Source: Lasiodiplodia sp. COLG20
Lineage: Eukaryota > Ascomycota > Dothideomycetes > Botryosphaeriales > Botryosphaeriaceae
Direction of reading: 5' to 3'
NCBI GenBank assembly: GCA_009801085.1
Contig: VNWV01000003.1
Span: 2,356,001 to 2,420,000, forward strand
Length of the DNA: 64,000 nt
The translations under genes were made by a program, and so were the position numbers. A model generated the notes under the pieces. It had not been told where the DNA came from. It saw nothing but the letters and a program-made list of their open reading frames with translations, and ran no database searches. Below are positions 54,497 through 64,000 of this stretch, in pieces. Position 1 is the stretch's first letter, and each line of letters starts with the position of its first letter.

Positions 54497-56669
54497 TTAA
54501 ATCTCCAGCTTCTCGTTCTCGCTCTCGGAGCTGTTTGCTTGTATCCTCGGGCTGGTCGCCTTCTGCTGCTTCTCCAGCGTCGAGATCTGCGGTGTCGGCA
54601 TCGGTGTCGACCGCGCCGTTCTCGTAAAGTAGGATGAAATGTCCTCGCCGAACTCATCGTCGCCAAGGTCGTATCCGTTGCCCTTGGCCTCTTCCTCAAA
54701 CTTGCGCTGCTGCCATTCCTCCCAATCGCCGCGCATCTCCTCGACGCGCTGCTTGTAGTCGGCATCAGCGTCGTAGTGCTTGCCGACGCCACGGATGCGC
54801 TCCCACACTGACAGGTGCTTGGGGTGGATGGCGATTCCGTGGTAATCTTGCTCGCGACCGGCGCGAATGTACGTCCACCGCCTTTCCTGCTCCTTGAGAT
54901 CCAGACCGGTCGTATCGGGGAGGAAGAGCCAGGTCAAGAGCGCACCGGCCAAGCCGAACCACGGAACCACATAGAACTTGGTCTGAGTGTCGATATAGTT
55001 GTACAGCACCGCTGCGAGCAGTGCGCCCAGCTTACCCATTGCCGCAGAGAAGCCGTGTGCCGTGGCACGGATGGGTGTGGGGAACACTTCGGCCGCAACC
55101 AGGAACGTCACCGAGTTCGGGCCGAATTGGTTGAAAAAAGAAGACAAGAAGTACATGGCCTGGAACTCGTGGATGTGCTCCGGAGACGTGTAGTACTCGT
55201 AGTTGAAAGCGGGCACCACGAACAAGATGAAGTCGAGCATGAAGCCAACGATCATCATCCACTTGCGGCCGTCTGCGTTTGAATTAGCGAGTCGCCAAGC
55301 AGTCATCCAGAGTGTGTGCACTTACAGAGCTTGTTGTCAATCAGGAAAGAAGCGGCGTAGTATCCAACAAGTGAGACGGCCACGTTGATCAGGTTGTACT
55401 CCCAGGTAACCATGACGTCCTTGCTCGTGGTGATGACCTTGATGAACTGGCTCTGGAACAGCTTGTTGCCGTAGAAGAAGACGTCGTTGGCGAACCACGC
55501 ACCAGCCGTCGCAATCAGGCGGGGGCCGAAGTAGGTAAAGGTGAGCTTGAGCGACTCGGTGTCGTAGCCGGTGACGTGTTGCTTCTTCTTCTGCATGGCG
55601 AGCTGCTTGCCTGCCGACTTCATCTTGTAGGCACGGTAGAAGACCAGCCACAGCGTGCCGACGGCCGGGATGAAGAAGGAAACACGGTAGGTCCACTGCG
55701 CATCGGATTTGGCGTATGGCGGGCCGCTGTAGCCGTGGGTGATGCGGAGGAGCACCATGAGAATGACGACGTTGACGAACTGGCCCCAACCCTGCATCAG
55801 GAAGGCGCTGGTGACCTTGCGACCACGGTGCAGACGATCCTCCTTGGTGGAAACCTTGCCAGAGCCGACAGCGTTCTCCATGCCGGACGTGGCAGTCATG
55901 GGGTACTCTCCGCCGACACCAATGCCGTAGAAGAAAAGCGCCCAGACGTAGCAGATGATCCAGCCGTTCTGGGTGAGACCCCAGGCAGCCGTCAGCATGA
56001 CAAGACCGACGAACATGATGACAGCGTCCTGGATCAGGCCCCAGCGGCGGCCGAGCCAGTCGCCGATGATACCGACGAGGATCTGCCCGACGATGATACC
56101 GCAGATCTCCAGGTAGTCAATGGCTTGGGTCCAGGTCTTGTCACAGATCTCATACGTCTTCCAGCACGTGCCGAAAGTATCTTCGAGCAGAGGCCTGACG
56201 TTGCCAATAGAGAAAAGCACATATCTGAAACAGGTTAGCTACAGCCAAGATGCTGGGCCAAGGAGGAATCCTACCCTTCCAAAAGGAGACCCATGCCAGG
56301 GATGATGCAATTCTTGAAGTAGTAGGACCAAAGGGTGAAAGCGCCCATGATCCATCCAATCGGAGCGAGGATGCCGCTGAACCGAGAGGCCGAAGTCTTG
56401 AACATGGACCAGAATTCGCTCGTCTCCTTCTTGGCCTCGGCCTTGTCGACGCTGGAGACGAATCTTAGGCGGTCCATGATGCCCATGTCGGCCCAGTACT
56501 TGCCAGAGGAGTCGAAGCTGTCGTCGGGCTTGAGGAGGAAGTCGAAGACGCCCTTCTCGTTGGGGTTCATCTCGTGGAAGTCGCGGGTGGCCACATGGTC
56601 GCCAGCCATGTTGGGGCCGTGGGGGGCAGCAATGCCATAGTCGCGCAGCGAACTCTCGGTGGCTGCCAT
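54497..56669 (-). CDS. MFS transporter, phosphate:H+ symporter (PHO84/Git1-like) family
   Basis: Plasma-membrane transporter of the PHS branch of the MFS, which moves inorganic phosphate or glycerophosphodiesters. Exons on the minus strand 56669-56275, 56224-55326, 55271/55272-54497 (acceptor CGCAG); 689 residues. Junctions restore GLLLEGYVLFSIGNV and NKLYGRKWMMI. Features: about 105 cytosolic residues before helix 1 (FSGILAPIGWIMGAFTLWSY), the loop 2-3 motif GIIGDWLGRRWGLIQD, the helix 4 motif GIGVGGEYPMTATSG shared by PHO84-type carriers, a long central loop (YKMKSAGKQLAMQKKKQ), and ELxGxxxxG-type sequence in EVFPTPIRATAHG. The cytosolic tail (about 150 residues) is acidic and longer than in yeast Pho84. 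Substrate, phosphate versus glycerophosphoinositol, is uncertain. Confidence 0.86.
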
Positions 56670-59354
56670 TGTGACGAAGGGAGGAATGGAGGACAGGTGT
56701 GGGAGCGAGGAGAGGCAGCGGGGTATTGATAAAATACCCTTCCGGGAGCGGTGTCGCGTGAGCTCCTACTCGTAACGGCAGCACGCCCTCGAGGCGGCTT
56801 GGCAGAGGAAAAGTTTACGCAGCCGTGGCGGCGCCCCAGTCAACGTGGACGGATGAGAGTGAGGCTAGCTGGGGGTTGCCGGGCCCGGGGCTGGGCACTT
56901 GGCTTTGCGGCGAAGAGCGCGCGCTCGGGGTAGGTGATGGTGATTGGCTGCGCGCAAGCGGGCTCAGAGAAGATCCGGGGGAGCTTCTAGGAGCCTCAGG
57001 CGGGACGGGTATCAATCGGTGGCAAGAAAAGGTTGTCGGGCGGAGAGTTTGGAGCAGAGGGGCGAGTTTAAAGGGCATTTGCGTGGAAGCGTTCGCAGAC
57101 CACCTCCCGGCCGGCTTGGAATTTTTTTGGCGGGAGCTTGTCAAGCGGCCGAGCCCAAGGGAAGGCGCGGTGGAGCTTGACATTTTTGGTGGATCTGATC
57201 GCCGTAGGCGATGCTGGGCTTCGCCTTGGGCGACGCTCGGCTGCAGCCAATCACAGGCCGTAGCCGAACACATGGGCAGTCGCTGAGGCTCGACTGGTTG
57301 CGGACTCGGCCGGGCCTCAGCAGGGGCCCCTTCGCCTCCGCGCCACGCTGCACACCTCACGACATCACTCCTGCCCATCGGCATCACCCAGAGATCTCAG
57401 CAGCCCTGCCTCCAAATGAACCGCCTGCCACTCAGCGGTCCCCGACTCCCCACGCCCCATGAGATGCGCTCCGTGCCCTCTTTGCACGACCCGCCCCCAT
57501 GCTATCCACCGCGTCACAGCCAACCAACCCTTCGTCTGATGCTGCATTGGACGCGCACGCGCATAAGCTGGGGGCGCTCGACCCGTCTGTTCGTCCGCAC
57601 TGGGCCGTGCCGCACGTGTCTCGGTTCCCGACTCTGCAGAGTTGCAGTGAGGCGAAATAAGGGTCCATTCCAGGACTCGCAATACAGAACGTGGTTGCAC
57701 CAGCACGAGGCCACGCGCTGTCCCGGATCCCTGGCGTTGTTTCCCCGTCTGCCGCGTGCATTGATATCGAGTGTTGAAGGAGGCGTCGTAATTGCCGGGA
57801 GCCCGCCTTAACCGCCGCTGTTAGAGCTGGCCATTGCGGATGCGCGAGAGGCGCACGTGTCCGGTCGAGCTGCTCTCAGCACTCCTGAACTGCCACCCGC
57901 CAATGTCTCCAATGTACGACCTGACGTTCGTTCTCTATTCGCCAAGCCTGTCTGCAGCCGTGATGATCTGCTGCAGCTGAATCGGAGGCCCGCGGCATTG
58001 GGACTCTAAGACTGCGCCCAGCACGATTAAGCCGCTGGACCCATGGCGCCGAAGTGCTTGCATGCAAGCCATCTGCTTGGCTTCGAAAGTGGCGCCGCTA
58101 AGATCACGCCCAGCACGGGAAGCGTTCTTGGGAACTCGTCGGACGTGCAGCATCGGCCTACGCGCCTCTCACGTCACTTGGTGATTCGGTGCACCCATGT
58201 CGGCGCAAGGAAACAATTTCCAATGCAACGTTGAGTCACAAGAGCTTGTAAGCTCAGGCCATGTGTTTCTGCCGCTGCTGACGTAGTGTGTCGCATTGTG
58301 CAGGCCGACGATGTTGGTGTTATAGCCGCGGAGACCGGGTTGGAAGACACTGGATAGTTGGGGAGCCAATCTCTGCGCCATTATTAGTGAAATTGGAGTG
58401 CCCGCGCCGCGCCGTTGAAATCCAGTTCTAGCTGTCGGGTCGGGCCTTGCAGCCTTAGGACGTTGAAGATCTTCATGTGGTTAGGCTAATGAGATTGCCG
58501 CCCTTAGTACCGGTTACACTTCCTGGGGTTCACTTGGATGGCTGAACTCGCTCATCGCGCTAAACAGTCGAGATCGCTATAGCTTTCGCTCGGTATGGTC
58601 ACACCACTGGAGACGCGCTGAAAGTACTTGGTCAATAGAGGAAACCACCATACGAGGCGATCGAGGGGACCTATTGAAGAGTTAAAATGCGGACATCACA
58701 CCACATGAGGAGACTGGGGTACAGTTATGAAGCCATATACCATCGGAAAGTGCAGCAGAAGACTGGCTCAACCTCCTCAGTTCCGAGAAATGATGACTTT
58801 CTAGATGCTGTGTTACAATATAAGGAGTCTTGGCAGGGTCGCGGATAGCTCACGTGCCACGTGACAGCTGGAGATTGGGGAAGACGTCATTGGGATAACT
58901 GGCGGCATTCAGGATCTTTTCCCCAGATGTCCGTAGTTCATTGAGATGAGAACCGTTGCGCGTACAGTCAACCAAGCCTGTGCCGCTGCCTCCGCGGATG
59001 CCAGCTCGTGGCGGGAAGCAAGACTCCCTGTAAATGTAGTCTCACGAGAGAATCTTCCATGGCGGGGTCATTCCTTTGCAAATGGCCCGCAGAAGGCTTG
59101 CGACTCGATAAGCTGCGACGAAATGAGGCAAGAGGTGAAGCAGGTGCGGAGGTTCTAAGTGTTAGTAATGGCAAAAGCCCACGCGCGACAAACGTGACCG
59201 CGCGCAACCCTCTGACGCGACTTGGTCTGTGCTTTGGCGCCCATAAGCTCTCCTCCATTCCGACTGCCTGCCGTTCCACATCTCGCACCGAAAAGCCGCC
59301 CTGCATTGCTCACCACTGCGCGCACCCCTCAGTATGTACTAGGGCCTGTGTAGC
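56670..59354. other. 2.7 kb divergent region, transporter and PSO2 promoters
   Basis: 56820-57400 is GC-rich with inverted CCAAT elements (gattggctg near 56942; ccaatcac near 57247). 57400-59300 holds short frames on both strands with no recognisable product. A three-codon uORF lies just before PSO2. Confidence 0.5.
59334..59342 (+). promoter_or_regulatory. Minimal uORF (Met-Tyr-stop) before PSO2
   Basis: ATG TAC TAG at 59334-59342, ending 12 bases before the first PSO2 ATG at 59355. A second in-frame PSO2 ATG (about codon 50) could serve as the reinitiation start. Confidence 0.4.
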
Positions 59355-62066
59355 ATGTTTCGAAACCCTCGCGAAAACGCATCTCTCCCTCCCTCTCAAC
59401 GAATCGCTCCGTCCGTCGGCCGTCGGCCTTCGCCACCACCGTCACGCTCTACCTCAACCTTCGCTACAAAGCCGGCAACTGGCTCTCCTGGGCCCACCGT
59501 CATGGTTACGAAAGCAATTCCTTCTCGCTCCTCGCGCCCTTCTTCGGCGTCGAAGCCGAAGCAGATGAAGCTCGATTTTAGCAAAAGTACTGGGAAGTCA
59601 GCTACCTCGAAACCGAAAGCCCAGCCGAATGCGAGTATCCTCAGTTTCTTCAAGAAGACGGATGCTCCCCAGCATATGGAGCCTGGCTTGTTCCTCGAAA
59701 GCAAAGGCAAGAATCCAGGTACAAATAAAGAGCAGAGCAAGGCCGATCTTGTTGGGTGGGGTGACGAAGAGCTTTTTGGCGAGGATGCCGCGGAATCTTC
59801 ACGGTTTAATGAAGATGGTGGTAGTGTGAAGAAGAGGCGAATCAGCACGGATGTGGATGATCTAAATGACCAGCAGTCATCACCGCCTTCTGGCCTCGGT
59901 GGATCGTCTCTTGCTGCTAAGCGTCCTTCTGGACCGTTCTTGGATGATTCTGACAGCGAGGGGGAGGAAGAAATCACACTTAAGAAAACATCTTTCCCAT
60001 TGGAACCTAGCCGTGGTGAAGGGGAAAAGGAGAGTCCTCCAGCAGACGCGGATACTCATCCCACCAATGAAGAGGTTGGTGAAGAACCTGACCATGAGCA
60101 ACCAGGAGTCCCACCACTAAAACGAGAACCTACCAGCTTTTTCGGAACCGAGGGATTTGACGAATTCGAAGGACTCGGTAATTTTGACGACTTTGAAGAC
60201 GAGGAGGAGTTCGGGGACGAAGAGAGACGATGGATGCAGGAGCAAAGAAAGCTTGAACTGGACGAAGTCGACCTCGAAGCTGATTCTGGCAACCCGGAAC
60301 CGGGCCTTGCAGGCGGTGTGAAGCTGGAGCTGGGTGATGAAACGAACGATACGACGCTCATTTCAGATGCCCCGACGTGCCCGATATGCAACCTAAGTCT
60401 TGAAGGCGTCTCAGACCAAGATGCTTCAATACACGTGAACAACTGTCTGGACGGCAAGCCGACTGAACTTCCACCTCCCAGAGAGCCGGCAGGCGGCGCG
60501 AGCTCGACCGCAGTTGGTGGCGCAAAACGTTTTCAGCAACCCGCCAGACCGGCAAAGCCCGGCCAGGCAAATCCTTTCCAACTAGGGGCAACCGAAGGAA
60601 GTTCCTCTTCCGCATTTACCAAGCTTATGTCAGGACATGCAGAAGATGCTGCTTGGGCGAGCGCTGCTGCTGCGGAAAACGCTTCTCGTGGCAAGCCGTC
60701 ATACCAGCGTACATGTCCCTTCTACAAAATACTTCCAGGGTTTTCCATATGTGTCGATGCATTTCGCTATGGCGCCGTTCAAGGTTGCGAGGCCTACTTT
60801 CTTAGCCATTTTCACAGCGATCATTATATCGGCCTCACTGCGAATTGGCGCCATGGCCCAATCTATTGCAGTCGCGTCACAGCGAACCTCGTCCGACAAC
60901 AGCTACGCGTAGATTCGAAGTTCGTCGTTGGCCTTGAATGGGAGACGGCTACGGAAGTTCCGGGAACAGGGGGTGTGACGGTCACCATGATACCAGCAAA
61001 TCACTGTCCTGGCAGCTCGCTCTTCCTGTTCGAGAAACCAATCGGAAAGGGCAAGAATCCGAGAATGCAACGCGTGCTCCACTGTGGAGATTTTAGAGCG
61101 TGTCGGGCACACCTTGAGCATCCACTTCTTCGGCCTGATGTGTTGGATGTTGTCTCTGGCAAGACGAGGCAACAGAAGCTCGATGTATGCTACCTGGACA
61201 CAACCTACCTCAACCCGAAATACGCGTTTCCGAGCCAAGGACAGGTTATTCAAGCCTGTGCCGATATGTGTGTGAGTCTGAATAAGATTCGAGCGGATGA
61301 GACGGATGGCTGGGAGCAGATGAAGAGGGAACGAGCTGGGAAAGGTATGGTCAACTTTGTTCGGAAAGATTCGGACGTTGTCAAAGAGGAAGACAACGAG
61401 GAAGACATTGATGCAATGAAGCTTTCTAAAGGAACGAAGACTCGAGGGAAACTCCTGGTGGTCGTCGGAACGTACAGCATCGGCAAGGAGCGCATGTGTT
61501 TGGGCATCGCAAAGGCTATGGACAGCAAGATTTTCGCGCCACCAGCAAAGATGCGCATCTGCAAAGCACTTGAAGATCCGGAGCTGAACGAGCGTCTGAC
61601 GCAAGACCCTCGCGAGGCCCAAGTGCACATGACCCCACTGTTCGAGATCCGCGCCGATACGCTCGACGACTACCTTAAAGACTACCGAGGCACATTTACG
61701 CGTGCAGTCGGCTTTCGTCCGACTGGTTGGAATTATCGCCCTCCGAACTCACGTTTCACGGAGTCACCTCTCGTGCAAACGGTGCTGCATTCGAACAACT
61801 GGAAGAGCAATTTCAGCATGCGCGAGCTCGTGCCCCAGCGCGGCAGCACGTCGCGTGCCAGCTGCTTTGGCGTGCCATATAGCGAACACAGCAGCTTCAG
61901 GGAGTTGACAATGTTTTGCTGCGCGCTTAGGATCGACAAGATCATCCCGACGGTCAATGTGGGCAGTGCGAAGAGTCGAGAGCGGATGAAGGGTTGGTGC
62001 GAGAAATGGGCGCAGGAGAAGAAGAAGAACGGGCTGTTCAAGCCTTCAGATGAAGAGTATTGGTGA
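59355..62066 (+). CDS. PSO2: DNA interstrand-crosslink repair nuclease PSO2/SNM1
   Basis: Nuclear 5'-exonuclease of the metallo-beta-lactamase/beta-CASP family that processes interstrand crosslinks. 903 residues, one exon; start at the first ATG (MFRNPRENASLPPSQR), with an ATG at about residue 50 possible. N-terminal basic region; a degenerate PCNA-box-like NASILSFFKK (about 92-101); long acidic linker; UBZ4-type ubiquitin zinc finger (CPICNLSL..IHVNNC, about 341-363). Catalytic MBL: HFHSDHYIGL (HxHxDH, about 485), IPANHCPGSS, HCGDFRA, and the late DTTYLNP. The beta-CASP part includes GTYSIGKER and VPYSEHSSFREL near the C-terminus, with the conserved His. Domain order matches fungal Pso2. All metal ligands look intact. 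Confidence 0.93.
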   Translation: MFRNPRENASLPPSQRIAPSVGRRPSPPPSRSTSTFATKPATGSPGPTVMVTKAIPSRSSRPSSASKPKQMKLDFSKSTGKSATSKPKAQPNASILSFFKKTDAPQHMEPGLFLESKGKNPGTNKEQSKADLVGWGDEELFGEDAAESSRFNEDGGSVKKRRISTDVDDLNDQQSSPPSGLGGSSLAAKRPSGPFLDDSDSEGEEEITLKKTSFPLEPSRGEGEKESPPADADTHPTNEEVGEEPDHEQPGVPPLKREPTSFFGTEGFDEFEGLGNFDDFEDEEEFGDEERRWMQEQRKLELDEVDLEADSGNPEPGLAGGVKLELGDETNDTTLISDAPTCPICNLSLEGVSDQDASIHVNNCLDGKPTELPPPREPAGGASSTAVGGAKRFQQPARPAKPGQANPFQLGATEGSSSSAFTKLMSGHAEDAAWASAAAAENASRGKPSYQRTCPFYKILPGFSICVDAFRYGAVQGCEAYFLSHFHSDHYIGLTANWRHGPIYCSRVTANLVRQQLRVDSKFVVGLEWETATEVPGTGGVTVTMIPANHCPGSSLFLFEKPIGKGKNPRMQRVLHCGDFRACRAHLEHPLLRPDVLDVVSGKTRQQKLDVCYLDTTYLNPKYAFPSQGQVIQACADMCVSLNKIRADETDGWEQMKRERAGKGMVNFVRKDSDVVKEEDNEEDIDAMKLSKGTKTRGKLLVVVGTYSIGKERMCLGIAKAMDSKIFAPPAKMRICKALEDPELNERLTQDPREAQVHMTPLFEIRADTLDDYLKDYRGTFTRAVGFRPTGWNYRPPNSRFTESPLVQTVLHSNNWKSNFSMRELVPQRGSTSRASCFGVPYSEHSSFRELTMFCCALRIDKIIPTVNVGSAKSRERMKGWCEKWAQEKKKNGLFKPSDEEYW

Positions 62067-64000
62067 GACTTGCGTAACCTATGTAGATAGAAAGCAAAGA
62101 CCTTGTGAGATGCAATGAGAGCCTCCTTCCTTTTTCTTTGATCGGCCTTCGAGCTCAGTGGCTGTCTTTGTTTGAGTTGTTTGTTTTATGCTGAGGTATT
62201 ATACAGCATCCTCTTGCAACGTTATACTGTTGTGAAAATAGAAGACTATACGACCAAAGTATTTGCGTTGGATTAATGATATGACAAGTCGAAATCGCAC
62301 CAAACTACAACTTCATGCTAATGTTCGGCTGCGAAGCTCGTCACTGCTACTTGATCGCACAATGCCATCTTGTAGCGGTATATTGTCGCGAAGATTGCGG
62401 ATTCTACAACGAGGGCCGTTCGGTGGTGAATTGGTGATGTGATAGGTCGGAATAGCTTTACTTTACGTGGACACAACTTTATGGTAGCATCCTACAGTGG
62501 AACGACGGCTACCTACTAACATGAAGGACTTCAGGTACACCGTCGACATGACAGCTAAGTCGACTTCGTTGTAAGAGTTACTGCGAAAAAGACTGCACTA
62601 CTATGTACTTATTGAAGATGAACTGGTTTCGACAAGAAAACACGATATGGTAATAGAGAAGTTATAGCTCGCGCTACATAGCCGTACTCGCGTTCGGATT
62701 CGTGGCCGGGTTCGTAGTTCGTAGCCGGATCTGCAGTTGCATATTCGCAGACTCTCGTAGAAAATAACCATGTAACTAGAAACCCCCGCTTTGCTTAGCT
62801 GTACGGCGAACAGGGCCGTATACTATTGATTATCGATTTTCATGCGACTATTTAGTTCGCGTTTAAGACATTTTGCTATAACCCCTCGTGTAGATACCTC
62901 GTCCACGAGAATTGTCTTGTCTGCTTTACTTTTTAGCAACTTTGCTATAGTTGCACACTGACTCGCTACTGTTTAGTACTGGGTTTAATTTTTCGGATCG
63001 GTGGGCTAGACTCGTCGCTTGTACATTGACAGATAGATGACACACAGTACTCCCTGTTCATCATCATTATAAGTTCAGACAAGTGAGTCGATGGTAGCTC
63101 TTCTTAGCGTAAGCTACGTTGAGAGATATTCGCAACATAGTCAAAGTTTTACTGCTAACTGATAATACCGTGGTCTGTAGATTTTGATGTTCTTCTAAGA
63201 GCCGCTTGACGACATGTCGAGGGAGAGTCTGACTTGAAGCAGCCCGAGTTCGGCATGGTGGTGGTCCGATTGACAGGGAAAAACGCATTTCTCGGGGTCT
63301 AGTCCAAAGCTTGTGCTAGCTTCTCGACTACAAGCGTCAAAGATGCGATCAGTCAAGCAAATCATGTAGAAGCATCCCTGACCGGCAAGGTGTTGGATTC
63401 GTCATGTCATGGAATGACCGTCGGCGGAAGACGATATGATTGGAAGCGGCTGTTCGCGAGTGAAGTTTCCCGAGGGAGCCGAGCTTAAGCGGCAGGTACT
63501 TGCGGAATGGTGGAGAAGTAGATGGTAGGTAAAATGGCTCATTCCAGGGTCAGTCTTGGACGCTCACGGCGATGCCGCGCGTTGAAAATGCCAAGCATGC
63601 CATGAGATTGATGGAGATGACGACACAGCACTTGGCTTCAGGCTGCCAAGCAATGACGACAGCGACAAAGAACAGCGGTTCGTCGTGTTGGTGGTTTCTT
63701 TTTCGACCCGATGCAGTGAGATGATGGATGGGGCTATAGCACATGGACCCGTAAGCCGATACCGGTTGTCGCAAAATTTGTCGAGATTTCTTGGCCCGCG
63801 ATCGCGCCCGATTGCAACCAACTCTGGATGTATTTGAACGCCAGCTGGCAGGAAGGCTCGACGTTTTGCCACCGCGGTCGAAGGCATTGCAAAACACGTC
63901 GGCGTAGCCCATGCAACGGAGGAACTAGGACCATGCCGGAGAAACATAGCTTGATGGCGGAGATAGCCGGGTTTAGTGATCTGCGGCTCGCTTGATGAGC
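62067..64000. other. Gene-free right end, possible degraded repeat
   Basis: AT-rich to about 63100. It contains small inverted repeats (CTCGTG/CACGAG around 62888-62910; gcaact/agttgc around 62936-62954) and a near-direct repeat (ttcgtggccggg and ttcgtagccgga near 62700-62730). From 63550 to 63947 minus-strand frames of about 120 codons overlap without recognisable similarity; a gene running in from the right edge cannot be excluded. Confidence 0.4.

Overview
The window is nuclear DNA of a filamentous ascomycete (Pezizomycotina). The evidence is short 49-161 nt introns with GT..AG ends, intron-bearing orthologues of fungal housekeeping genes, long GC-rich pyrimidine-loaded leaders, and secreted plant-polymer and protein degrading enzymes. 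A dothideomycete is my best guess from gene content and protein style, but that is inference. I see no operons, CRISPR arrays, prophage or convincing tRNA/rRNA genes. I count 19 supported protein genes, one cut by the left edge.

Left part (1-27 kb): the 3' end of a nucleolin-like NSR1 gene; TPA1/Ofd1 prolyl hydroxylase; the mitochondrial thiamine pyrophosphate carrier TPC1 and a mitochondrial gamma-butyrobetaine-dioxygenase-like enzyme, divergently arranged; a 2.9 kb empty stretch; the CCAAT-binding subunit HAP3/HapC (four exons); prefoldin subunit 2 (four exons), divergent from the mitochondrial twin-CX9C protein CMC2; a secreted M28 aminopeptidase (LAP1 type); a Rad53-like checkpoint kinase (FHA, kinase, FHA-like); ERG26; and an unknown single-pass membrane protein.

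Middle (27-43 kb): a 4.9 kb gene-poor stretch, then an MFS sugar porter, a secreted pectate lyase with a good TATA box, a threonine aldolase, a small fungal protein whose mRNA leader is a long poly(A) tract (with an assembly gap inside it), and the ER lectin YOS9.

Right part (43-64 kb): a 1323-residue uncharacterised type II membrane protein, a GT34 mannosyltransferase (MNN10/11 type), a serine-rich GPI-anchored wall protein, a phosphate-type MFS transporter, and the interstrand-crosslink nuclease PSO2/SNM1. The last 1.9 kb holds no gene I can support.

Functionally these are mostly independent housekeeping genes. Loose links are nutrition from plant material (pectate lyase, aminopeptidase, sugar and phosphate-type transporters), DNA damage response (Rad53, PSO2), and secretory pathway/cell surface (YOS9, MNN10, GPI protein, 1323-residue protein). 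I found no clearly new multi-gene system. The most unusual items are leader features (uORFs, poly(A) leader), frame-preserving introns, and three uncharacterised surface or membrane proteins.
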